Positions 8,316 through 15,683 of a stretch of DNA of 64,000 nt are shown piece after piece; the stretch's first letter is position 1, and every line of letters begins with the position of its first letter. The notes under the pieces were generated by a model, which saw only the letters and a list, made by a program, of their open reading frames with translations, had not been told where the DNA came from and did not search any database. The DNA lies in assembly GCF_035917235.1 (NCBI RefSeq), contig NZ_CP108423.1, forward strand, positions 7,035,501 to 7,099,500. The letters run 5' to 3'. Origin of the DNA: Streptomyces sp. NBC_01294 (GTDB lineage: Bacteria > Actinomycetota > Actinomycetes > Streptomycetales > Streptomycetaceae). The translations under genes were made by a program, and so were the position numbers.

Positions 8316-8534
8316 GCGTGCCTCCGGGAGGGGTGGGATGCCGTGACCGGCCGGGCCGGTGACGGGAGCCGAGGGCGGGGGAGGGGATGCCCGGGGCTCG
8401 CCGCCGGGGGACTCCGGTGGCGCGCGGCAAGGGATCGAGGGGTGCGGGCCCGGACGGGGTGCCCGGGCGGCGGGGCTGCATCGGCCCGACAAAAGGCCCA
8501 GAACTGGAGAAACGTCGGTGCAGCGACGAGAATG

Positions 8535-8564
8535 ACGCTAGCTGACCGATCGGTCAGCGTACAA
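8535..8564 (-). promoter_or_regulatory. Probable leftward promoter of the catabolic operon
   Basis: On the minus strand a TTGTAC -35 element (plus-strand 8559-8564) and a TAGCGT -10 element (8535-8540) are separated by exactly 18 bases, and those 18 bases are the perfect palindrome at 8541-8558. A repressor bound there would sit between the two core elements. The transcript would have a leader of roughly 210 bases before the ATG at 8315. The element match is by eye. Confidence 0.6.
8541..8558. promoter_or_regulatory. Perfect 18-bp palindromic operator, TetR type
   Basis: The sequence GCTGACCGATCGGTCAGC is its own reverse complement over all 18 bases. It has the size and outward GACC/GGTC symmetry usual for TetR dimers. 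It lies in the 401-base gene-free interval 8316-8716 between the divergent wings of the locus, where it fills the leftward promoter spacer. The rest of that interval shows only the second site and the rightward promoter. Confidence 0.85.
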
Positions 8565-8567
8565 GTC

Positions 8568-8596
8568 TTGACCCAGCGGAAATTAGCCAGCAATCT
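8568..8596 (+). promoter_or_regulatory. Possible rightward promoter for the Rieske gene
   Basis: TTGACC at 8568-8573 matches five of six consensus -35 bases. Seventeen bases later CAATCT (8591-8596) is a weak -10 match. The imperfect operator at 8595-8614 overlaps the expected start region, so one repressor could control both wings. The start point is not determined. Confidence 0.4.
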
Positions 8597-8614
8597 GACT
8601 GTCCAATCGGTCAG
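8595..8614. promoter_or_regulatory. Second, imperfect operator copy
   Basis: The 20 bases from 8595 to 8614 have CTGAC at the left end and GGTCAG at the right end. The right half matches the half-site of the perfect palindrome (ATCGGTCAG) exactly, while the left half keeps only CTGAC and one more symmetric base. It is about 54 bases from the first site, centre to centre. This suggests a weaker second repressor site at the rightward promoter. Confidence 0.6.
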
Positions 8615-8716
8615 CAAGGCCCCGGCGTCCGTCCCGGCCGGCTGCCCGTCGCTGGGTCGTCTCGACATCCATCGCCGACACCGACCGCCGCACAGCCGGC
8701 ACGGAGGAGTCACCCG

Positions 8717-9877
8717 ATGCACTCCAGAGCCCCTGAAACCGCCACCGACCAGCCGGTCCGGGACGCCCCCGGGCCCGCGCTGTCAGCCCGCTACTACACC
8801 GATCCCGACACGGCCGCCGCCGAGATGCGGCAGGTCTTCGCCAAGTCCTGGCAGGTCGTCTGCCACGAGTCCGACCTGCCGAATCCGGGAGCCCGGCTCG
8901 CCGCCACGGTCGCCGACCGCGAGGTACTGGTCGTCCGCACCGAGGACGGCTCCCTGGCCGCCCACCTCAACGTCTGCCGGCACCGCGGAACCCGCCTGGT
9001 CACCACGCCCGAACCGGCCGGCAAGGCGATCCGCTGCCCGTACCACGGCTGGACCTACCGCCTCGACGGGAGCCTGGTCGGCGCCCCGGAGGCCCGGCAG
9101 ATCCCCTGCCTCGACAAGCCCGGGCTCGGCCTGTTCCCGGCCCGCGTCGAATCCTTCCTCGGCTTCGTCTTCGTCAACCTCGACCCGGACGCCGTACCGC
9201 TCGCCAAGCAGTGCGCCGGGCTCGCCGAAGCGGTCGGGCACTACGCCGGGGCCGACCTGGTGCCGGTCGGCCGCAGCCGCATCCACGACCTGGCCGGCGC
9301 CGAAGTGCAGGAGGCCAACTGGAAGGTGGCGGTCGACAACTACCTGGAGGGCTACCACGTCCCGGTGGCCCATCCCGGACTGATGCGCCTGCTCGACTAC
9401 CAGGGCTACACCTGCGACATCGAGGAGTCCTACGCACTGTTCGCCTCGCCCCTGCGGGACAAGCCGTCCTCGAACTGGGCCGAACGCCTCTACCAGCGCA
9501 TCGCCGCTCCCATGCCCGGCCTCACCGAGGCCGACCGGCGGGTCTGGCGGTACGCGGTGATCTACCCGAACACCCTCATCGACTTCTACCCCGACCACGT
9601 GCTGGCCTGGACCGCGATCCCGACGGCGGTGGACCGCGTGGCCGTACCCGGGGCGTTCTACACCCGGCGCGGTACGGGCCTGCGCACCCGGCTCGCCCGG
9701 CGCCTGAACATCCACATCGGCTGGATCACCAACGACGAGGACGCCGAACTGGTCGCCCGCGTGCAGAAGGGGCTCTCCACCCCGGGCTTCGAGCCCGGCC
9801 CCCTCTCCCGTCGGGAGTCGGCGGTCGGCTGGTTCGCCGGCCGGATCCGGGCCGACCTCGACACGGCGCAGAGCTGA
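8717..9877 (+). CDS. Rieske non-heme iron oxygenase, alpha subunit, quaternary-amine (CntA/GbcA/choline monooxygenase) type
   Basis: The 386-residue protein starts at ATG 8717, behind GGAGGAG. The Rieske [2Fe-2S] ligands are Cys87 and His89 (CRH) and Cys107 and His110 (CPYH). The mononuclear iron ligands should be His214 and His219 (HVPVAH), with Asp342 in DEDAELVARVQ as the third. Residue 211, three before His214, is Glu in place of the Asp that bridges the two iron sites in aromatic dioxygenases. A Glu there, and the EDxxL...VQxGL end, are features of the carnitine/betaine/choline enzymes. It probably hydroxylates a carbon next to a substituted nitrogen, leading to C-N cleavage or N-demethylation. 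No GbcB/CntB-like reductase is nearby. It heads the rightward genes. Confidence 0.9.
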   Translation: MHSRAPETATDQPVRDAPGPALSARYYTDPDTAAAEMRQVFAKSWQVVCHESDLPNPGARLAATVADREVLVVRTEDGSLAAHLNVCRHRGTRLVTTPEPAGKAIRCPYHGWTYRLDGSLVGAPEARQIPCLDKPGLGLFPARVESFLGFVFVNLDPDAVPLAKQCAGLAEAVGHYAGADLVPVGRSRIHDLAGAEVQEANWKVAVDNYLEGYHVPVAHPGLMRLLDYQGYTCDIEESYALFASPLRDKPSSNWAERLYQRIAAPMPGLTEADRRVWRYAVIYPNTLIDFYPDHVLAWTAIPTAVDRVAVPGAFYTRRGTGLRTRLARRLNIHIGWITNDEDAELVARVQKGLSTPGFEPGPLSRRESAVGWFAGRIRADLDTAQS

Positions 9878-9961
9878 ACCGCTCCCGCAGGGGCGGCCGG
9901 CCCGTGGCGTTTTCTCCCGCTGACGAGCCATCCGTCCGCACCGGCACGTAGGCAGCAGCGC

Positions 9962-10032
9962 ACGAACCGCATGAACCGCATGAACCGCATGAACCGCACG
10001 ACCGCATGAACCGCACGAACCGCACGACCGCA
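9962..10032. repeat. 9-bp repeats (ATGAACCGC and variants) in the intergenic gap
   Basis: Three exact tandem copies of ATGAACCGC occupy 9971-9997, with degenerate copies (ACGAACCGC, ACGACCGC) on both sides to about 10032. They lie in the 272-base gap between the Rieske gene and the substrate-binding lipoprotein gene. The in-frame ATGs are not preceded by ribosome-binding sites and are unlikely to be starts. Confidence 0.85.
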
Positions 10033-10149
10033 CGGCGACACGGCCGCGGCCCGCCCCCCACCGTCCGCTTCCGTCGTCCCCGCCCTCCTCGCTCCGCCCT
10101 CTTTCCCCCCTCCCTTCCCCCCCCCGCGGCTCCTACGGAGAGGACCCCG

Positions 10150-11280
10150 ATGTCCCCCGAGGCAATCCCCCTGTCCAGGCGCTCGTTCCTCCGCGCCGGC
10201 ACCGCCACCGCCCTCGGCCTCGCGGCCGCCGGCTGCGGATTCGCATCCGATGACGACCCGGCCGGCCAAGCGGCCGCGCAGCCGCCCATCGACGTCAAGG
10301 TCGACGGCGACCTCGTCTACTTCAACTGGGCCGACTTCGTCGCCCCGGCCGTCTTCGAAGGCTTCGAGAAGGAGTACGGCGTCAAGGTCGTCCAGTCGAA
10401 CTTCGACTCCATGGAAGGCATGGCCGCCAAGCTCAACGCCGGAAACCGCTACGACATCATCTTCCCCACCGCGAAGTGGTCGCAGCGGCTCGCCGCCGGA
10501 GGCCGGCTGCGCGCGATCGACCACACCCGCCTGAAGAACGCCGAGTCCGTGTTCGGCGGTTACGACTACTTTGCCGACCCCTGGTACGACCCCGGGTCCC
10601 GGCACACCGTCCCCTTCACCATGTACAAGACCGGCATCGGCTGGCGCAGGGACCGGCTCGGCGACCTGACCGGCTCCTGGGACGACCTGTGGAACGCCCA
10701 GGCCAAGGGCAAGGTCTTCGTCCTCGACGACCGCGACGAGGTCCTCGGCATGGGCGCGCTCAAGCTCGGTCTCGACGTCACCACGGGCGATCCGGGCGAC
10801 CTCGCCCGTGTCACCGAGACCCTGCGCTCGCTGCGCCCCCGGCTGCGCGGCTTCTCCAGCGACAGTTACAACAACCTGCTCAACGGAAACGCCGACATGA
10901 CCCAGGCGTGGAGCGGGGACATGGCCGCCATGCTCGCCCAGGCGGAGGACCCCGCCGTCTTCGGCTTCGAAGTGGCCCGGGAGGGCGCTCCGGTCAACTC
11001 CGACTGCTACGCCATACCCGCCAACGCGCAGCACCCCGGTACCGCGATGCTCTTCATCGACTACATGCTCCGTCCGGAGAACGTGAAGAAGAACGTCGAG
11101 TACATCGGCTATCCGATGCCGGTCCGCGGCAGCGAGGACACCTACACGGCGCTCGTGGAGCCGTTCCCCCAGTGCCTGGTGACCGCGGACGACCTCAGGG
11201 ACGACCGCTACTTCCGCAACGGCACCGCGGAGGGCGAACGACACCGCGACGCCGCCTGGACCGATGTGAAGGCCGGCTGA
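10150..11280 (+). CDS. Polyamine-type ABC transporter substrate-binding lipoprotein (PotD/SBP_bac family), probable Tat substrate
   Basis: The ATG at 10150 is preceded by GGAGAGG; the upstream in-frame ATG at 10006 would add a basic low-complexity extension and is rejected. The 376-residue protein begins with a twin-arginine signal (SRRSFLRAG) followed by a lipobox ending AAAGC, so it is probably exported folded and lipid-anchored. The mature part has the YFNWADFVAP opening and the NLLNGNADMTQAWSGD region typical of spermidine/putrescine-binding proteins. It would capture a cationic amine for the permeases next to it. The stop and the PotB-like ATG are one base apart. The ligand could equally be a betaine, given the Rieske neighbour. 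Confidence 0.9.
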   Translation: MSPEAIPLSRRSFLRAGTATALGLAAAGCGFASDDDPAGQAAAQPPIDVKVDGDLVYFNWADFVAPAVFEGFEKEYGVKVVQSNFDSMEGMAAKLNAGNRYDIIFPTAKWSQRLAAGGRLRAIDHTRLKNAESVFGGYDYFADPWYDPGSRHTVPFTMYKTGIGWRRDRLGDLTGSWDDLWNAQAKGKVFVLDDRDEVLGMGALKLGLDVTTGDPGDLARVTETLRSLRPRLRGFSSDSYNNLLNGNADMTQAWSGDMAAMLAQAEDPAVFGFEVAREGAPVNSDCYAIPANAQHPGTAMLFIDYMLRPENVKKNVEYIGYPMPVRGSEDTYTALVEPFPQCLVTADDLRDDRYFRNGTAEGERHRDAAWTDVKAG

Positions 11281-11281
11281 C

Positions 11282-12184
11282 ATGGCAGGACGCGATCGAT
11301 CCCGGGCGGCCCGTCCGCGCCGGGGACATGCCGCGTCGGGAGCGCGGCTGTGGACCTGGCTCATGCTCCCCGGCACCCTCTGGATGACCGGCTTCCTCCT
11401 CGCCTCCCTCCTCCTGGTGGCCACCCTCGCGTTCGGTACCACCGACCCACTGGGCAACCCGCGCTTCGGGCTCAACTTCGACAACTTCGCCGCACTGGCG
11501 GACCCGGCCTACCGCACCGTCCTGCTGCGCTCCCTCGGCTACGCGCTGATCACCTGCCTCATCTGCCTGGCCGTGGCCTACCCCGTCGCCTACGCCATCG
11601 CCCTGCGCGGCGGACGCTTCAAGAACGTGCTGATCGCCGCGATCGTCGTACCGTTCTTCGCCAACTACCTGGTGCGGATGTACGGCTGGTCCGTCGTCCT
11701 CTCCGACGACGGGCCGCTGCTGAAGGCCCTGCGCACGCTCGGCATTGCCGACGAAGGCACCAAGATCCTGCAGACCGGCCCGGGTGTCATCGCCGGGCTC
11801 GTCTACGGCTTCATCGTCTTCATGATCATCCCGCTGTACGCGGCCATGGAGCGCATGGACACCTCCCTCATCGAGGCGGGACGCGACCTCTACGGCGGCC
11901 CCCTGCGCACCTTCTTCTTCGTCACCGTCCCCGCCACCCGGCAGGGCGCGGCCGCCGGCTGCGTCCTCGTGTTCCTGCCCGCCATGGGCGACTTCGTCAG
12001 CGCCCAGCTCATGGGAGGCCCCGACCAGATCATGATCGGCAACCTGATTCAGGACAAGTTCTTCCAGGGCCAGAACTGGCCGCTCGGCTCGGCCCTGACC
12101 ATGCTGCTGATGGCGGTCCTGCTGCTGGGGATGCTCGGCTACCTGCGGCGCACCCGCAAGGACGAGGCGGAGGCGGCCCGATGA
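11282..12184 (+). CDS. ABC transporter permease, PotB type
   Basis: The 300-residue protein has a basic N-terminus, a first membrane helix (WMTGFLLASLLLVATLAF), and five further hydrophobic segments. The cytoplasmic coupling motif reads MDTSLIEAGRDLYGGPLRTFFFVTVP, equivalent to the EAA loop of permeases that contact the ATPase. Its length and topology match the first permease of spermidine/putrescine systems. The last codons overlap the next permease by the four bases ATGA, so translation is coupled. Confidence 0.92.
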   Translation: MAGRDRSRAARPRRGHAASGARLWTWLMLPGTLWMTGFLLASLLLVATLAFGTTDPLGNPRFGLNFDNFAALADPAYRTVLLRSLGYALITCLICLAVAYPVAYAIALRGGRFKNVLIAAIVVPFFANYLVRMYGWSVVLSDDGPLLKALRTLGIADEGTKILQTGPGVIAGLVYGFIVFMIIPLYAAMERMDTSLIEAGRDLYGGPLRTFFFVTVPATRQGAAAGCVLVFLPAMGDFVSAQLMGGPDQIMIGNLIQDKFFQGQNWPLGSALTMLLMAVLLLGMLGYLRRTRKDEAEAAR

Positions 12185-13191
12185 CCCTGCGCCCGGAGCC
12201 CCGCGCGGACCTGCAACAGCAGAGCAGTACGACCGCAGGCCCTGCGCCCGGGCCCTCCGGCGCGGAGCGGCCCCGGCCGGCCGGCCGACTGCCGCGCCCC
12301 CGCTTCCGACTCCCGCGCCTCCAGTCACGTCGCCACCCCCACTCCCCATCCCACCCCCAACCCCGCCCGCGCCGCCGCCGCGGAGCCGAGCGCCGGCCCC
12401 GTTTCGCCATCGCCGTCACCGCGGTCTTCTTCGCCCTGCTCTACCTCCCCGTCGGCGTCGTCGTCCTGTTCTCCTTCAACGCGCAGAAGTCCCTGACCGT
12501 CTTCGAGGGCGTCAGCCTCCGCTGGTACCAGGCGTTCCTGCGCGACGACGTACTGATCGACTCGCTCGGCATGAGCCTGCAGGTGTCCCTGGCCGCCATG
12601 GCCGGCTCGCTCGTCCTCGGCGTGGCCCTGGCCCTGGGCGTCGTCCGCAACCGGGGCCGCCTCGGATCCTTCGCGGGCCTGGTCATGCTCGTCCCGCTGA
12701 TCACTCCCGAGATCGTCACCGGCGTCGCGGCGATGCTGCTCTTCAAGGGCCTCGGCATCACCCTGTCCACCACCACCGTGATGCTCGCCGAGATCACCTT
12801 CTCCATCTCCTACGTGACGGTCATCCTGCGCTCGCGCATCGCCGCCCTCAACCCGGAGGTCGAGGAGGCCGCGATGGACCTCGGCGCCACCCGCCGGCAG
12901 GCCCTGCGCCTGGTGACCCTGCCCGCGCTGCTGCCGAGCATCCTCGCGGCCGGCGTGCTGATCTTCGCCCTGGTCTTCGACGACTTCGTCCTCGCGTACT
13001 TCACCACGGGCGTCGATCCGCAGCCGCTGTCCGTCCGCATCTACTCGGCGATCAGGTTCGGCGTCCAGCCCACCATCAACGCCGTCGGCACCCTGATGCT
13101 GGCCGGCTCCATCGGACTCATCGTCCTCGCGCTCGCCATCCCGCGCCTGTTCGGCCGGCGCGGCGGCCTCGACCTGCTCTCCGGGAAGTGA
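12181..13191 (+). CDS. ABC transporter permease, PotC type, with a long N-terminal extension
   Basis: Translation from the overlapping ATG at 12181 gives 336 residues. The permease proper starts near residue 75 (FAIAVTAVFFALLYLPVGVVV) and has six hydrophobic segments, with the EAA-type loop around VEEAAMDLGATRRQALRLVTLP. The first 75 residues are a Pro/Arg/His/Ser-rich cytoplasmic extension that normal PotC proteins, usually about 260-280 residues, lack. A later start near residue 72 cannot be excluded, but the ATGA overlap favours the long form. The partners are the permease before it and the ATPase after it. Confidence 0.88.
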   Translation: MTLRPEPRADLQQQSSTTAGPAPGPSGAERPRPAGRLPRPRFRLPRLQSRRHPHSPSHPQPRPRRRRGAERRPRFAIAVTAVFFALLYLPVGVVVLFSFNAQKSLTVFEGVSLRWYQAFLRDDVLIDSLGMSLQVSLAAMAGSLVLGVALALGVVRNRGRLGSFAGLVMLVPLITPEIVTGVAAMLLFKGLGITLSTTTVMLAEITFSISYVTVILRSRIAALNPEVEEAAMDLGATRRQALRLVTLPALLPSILAAGVLIFALVFDDFVLAYFTTGVDPQPLSVRIYSAIRFGVQPTINAVGTLMLAGSIGLIVLALAIPRLFGRRGGLDLLSGK

Positions 13192-13195
13192 CCCC

Positions 13196-14281
13196 ATGCA
13201 GCACCCGCCCGCGCACCCCGCCGTCCGGCTCGACCGGGTCGGCAAGCAGTACCCCAACTCCGACGCCTACGCCGTCCGCGACGTCACCCTCGACATCGCC
13301 CCGGGCGAGTTCTTCTCCCTGCTCGGCCCCTCCGGCTGCGGCAAGACCACCCTGCTGCGGATGACCGGCGGCTTCGCCGACCCCACGGAAGGCAGCGTCC
13401 TGCTCGACGGCGAGGACGTCACGGGCCTGCCGCCCAACAAGCGCAACGTCAACACCGTCTTCCAGAGCTACGCCCTCTTCGACCACCTCTCGCTGGCCGA
13501 CAACGTGGCCTTCGGCCTCAAGCGCAAGGGCGTCCCCCGCGCCGAGATCCGCGAGCGGGTCGCCGACATGCTCGACCTCGTCCAGCTCGGGGGACTGGCC
13601 GCCCGCAAGCCGCCCACGCTCTCCGGCGGCCAGCGCCAGCGCGTCGCCCTCGCCCGCGCCCTGGTCAACCGGCCCCAGGTGCTGCTGCTGGACGAGCCGC
13701 TGGCCGCCCTCGACCTCAAGCTCCGCCGCCGGATGCAGGTCGAGCTCAAGCAGATCCAGCGCGAGGTCGGCATCACCTTCGTCTTCGTCACCCACGACCA
13801 GGACGAGGCGCTGACGATGTCGGACCGGATCGCCGTCATGAACGAGGGCCGCATCGAGCAGTGCGGAACGCCGGAGGACGTGTACGAGCGCCCGACGAGC
13901 AGCTTCACCGCCTCCTTCATGGGCACCTCCAACCTCGTCCCCGGCACCTACCGGGCCGGCCGGGTCGTCCTCGACCAGGGCCCCGCCCTGCCCGTCGGCC
14001 CCCGGTCCGACGTCCCCGACGGCAGCCGGGTCAGCCTCTCGATCCGCCCCGAGAAGATCTGGCTCTCCGACTTCGAACCGGGCATGGCGCAGGTGAGCGG
14101 AGTCGTCCGGGAGACCGTCTACTGCGGACCGACCACCACCTACCTGATCGAACTGGCCCCCGGCGTCACGGTGTCCGTGCTGGAGCAGAACACCGTCCGC
14201 TCCCGCATGGAGGACCGCTGGAGCGGCGGCGAGCAGGTCGAGATCGGCTGGAAGCCCGAACACTGCCTGGTCCTCGACTGA
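13196..14281 (+). CDS. ABC transporter ATP-binding protein, PotA type
   Basis: The 361-residue ATPase has Walker A GPSGCGKTT (44-52), the signature LSGGQ (142-146), Walker B LLLDEP (163-168) and an H-loop in VFVTHDQDEAL. A C-terminal TOBE-like regulatory domain covers the last 100 residues. It should energise the PotB/PotC-like permeases encoded directly upstream; its ATG lies four bases after their stop. After it come 88 bases of CCCGCA-type repeats and then the amine oxidase. Confidence 0.95.
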   Translation: MQHPPAHPAVRLDRVGKQYPNSDAYAVRDVTLDIAPGEFFSLLGPSGCGKTTLLRMTGGFADPTEGSVLLDGEDVTGLPPNKRNVNTVFQSYALFDHLSLADNVAFGLKRKGVPRAEIRERVADMLDLVQLGGLAARKPPTLSGGQRQRVALARALVNRPQVLLLDEPLAALDLKLRRRMQVELKQIQREVGITFVFVTHDQDEALTMSDRIAVMNEGRIEQCGTPEDVYERPTSSFTASFMGTSNLVPGTYRAGRVVLDQGPALPVGPRSDVPDGSRVSLSIRPEKIWLSDFEPGMAQVSGVVRETVYCGPTTTYLIELAPGVTVSVLEQNTVRSRMEDRWSGGEQVEIGWKPEHCLVLD

Positions 14282-14369
14282 CCCCGCACCCGCACCCGCA
14301 CCCGCACCAGCGCCCGCACCGGCGCCCCCGCACCCGCGCCGCCGTCCGGAACCCACCGAAGGAACACCC

Positions 14370-15683
14370 ATGAACCACGACGTCATCGTGCTCGGCGCCG
14401 GCCTGTCCGGTCTCGCCGCCGCGCGCGACCTGGCCGCAGGCGGGGCCGACGTCCTCGTCGTCGAGGCCCGCGACCGGGTCGGCGGCCGCGTCGAACAGAC
14501 CGCGCTCCCCGACGGCCGGCTGGTCCAGCTCGGCGGGGAGGTGGTGGGCCGGGCCCACACCGCCTACACCGCCCTGGCCGCGGAGCTGGGCCTCACCCTG
14601 GTCCCCAGCTACGTCGCCGAGCCCGGCGCCCTCGTCCGCGCCACCGCCGAAGGCGTCTCCGCGGGGAACCCGCCCCACTGGTTCGGGCCCGGCGACGACG
14701 CTTGTCACGCCAAGGTCACCGCCGCCTTCACCGCGCTCGCCGGGACCGTCGACCCGGCCGACCCCTGGTCCCACCCCGAGGCCACCGCCCTCGACGGGCT
14801 GTCCGTCGGTGACTGGCTCCGCTCCCAGGGCGCCGGCCAGGCCGTCGTACGCCTGTGGGAGATCGGCCAACTCGCCCTCGCCGACGGCTCCTGCGAACGG
14901 ACCTCCCTGCTCGCGGCCCTCCGCAAGCACGCCGCCGTACCCGGCACCGGCCACTACGAGTACGACGCCTGGGAGGGCCTGCGGGTGGCCGAGGGATCGG
15001 CGACCGTGGCCCTGCGCATGGCCGAGGCACTCGGCGGGCGGATCCGTACGGGCTCACCCGTCGAGGCGGTCGCGGTACGGCCCGGCCACTGCTCCGTACG
15101 CCTGGCGGGCGGCGAGACGCTGACCGCCTCCGCCGTGGTCAGCGCCCTCCCCGTCGGCCCGCTCCGCTCGGTCGCCGTCACCGGTGTCAGCGACGAACGC
15201 CTCGCCTCCCTGCACCGCCAACGCCACGCCCTCGCCGCCAAGTTCACCGCCGCGTACGACAGGCCCTTCTGGCGCGACCGCGGCCTCAGCGGCCTCTCCG
15301 AATGCGAGGGGGTCCTCGGCAGCACCTGGCCGCAGAGCGAAGGGATCCTCTCCGCGCTCGTCCCGCCCGAACGCTACGGAGTCCTGCTCGGCATGCCCGC
15401 CCCGCTGCGCACCGCCGAGCTGCTGGCCGACGTCGCGCGCCTCTACGGCGACCGGGGGCACCGCCCCCTCGCCACGTACCTCCGCCTGTGGGGGACCGAC
15501 CCCTGGACCCAGGGGTACGTCACCCAGTGGACCCCCGGCGACGTCATGGCCGTCGGCCCCCGGCACGGCACCCACGAGCCGCCCTTCTACGTCTGCGGAT
15601 CAGACCAGTGGGTGGCCGGCTACATGGAGGGCGCCGTACGCACCGGACGCGACGCCGCAGAGGAGGCGCTGCGCCGTGGCTGA
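14370..15683 (+). CDS. Flavin-dependent amine oxidase (monoamine/putrescine oxidase family)
   Basis: The 437-residue protein opens with an FAD-binding Rossmann motif GAGLSGLAAARD and the RDRVGGRV motif of the flavin amine oxidases. The C-terminal FAD-contact region is YVCGSDQWVAGYMEGAVRTGRDAA. No secretion signal is present, so it works in the cytoplasm on an amine brought in by the transporter, giving an aldehyde, ammonia (or an amine) and H2O2. RBS AAGGAAC precedes the ATG. The stop overlaps the aldehyde dehydrogenase start by eight bases, so the aldehyde is probably passed to that enzyme. The exact amine is unknown; putrescine or a methylated relative is plausible. Confidence 0.88.
   Translation: MNHDVIVLGAGLSGLAAARDLAAGGADVLVVEARDRVGGRVEQTALPDGRLVQLGGEVVGRAHTAYTALAAELGLTLVPSYVAEPGALVRATAEGVSAGNPPHWFGPGDDACHAKVTAAFTALAGTVDPADPWSHPEATALDGLSVGDWLRSQGAGQAVVRLWEIGQLALADGSCERTSLLAALRKHAAVPGTGHYEYDAWEGLRVAEGSATVALRMAEALGGRIRTGSPVEAVAVRPGHCSVRLAGGETLTASAVVSALPVGPLRSVAVTGVSDERLASLHRQRHALAAKFTAAYDRPFWRDRGLSGLSECEGVLGSTWPQSEGILSALVPPERYGVLLGMPAPLRTAELLADVARLYGDRGHRPLATYLRLWGTDPWTQGYVTQWTPGDVMAVGPRHGTHEPPFYVCGSDQWVAGYMEGAVRTGRDAAEEALRRG

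Noticed and set aside
8312..8722. A 136-codon minus-strand ORF in the divergent promoter region
   Set aside because: It has no ribosome-binding site and covers both operators; composition is not protein-like.
10006..10149. Upstream ATG extension of the solute-binding lipoprotein
   Set aside because: It would put 48 basic, Pro-rich residues before a clear twin-arginine signal and lacks a ribosome-binding site.
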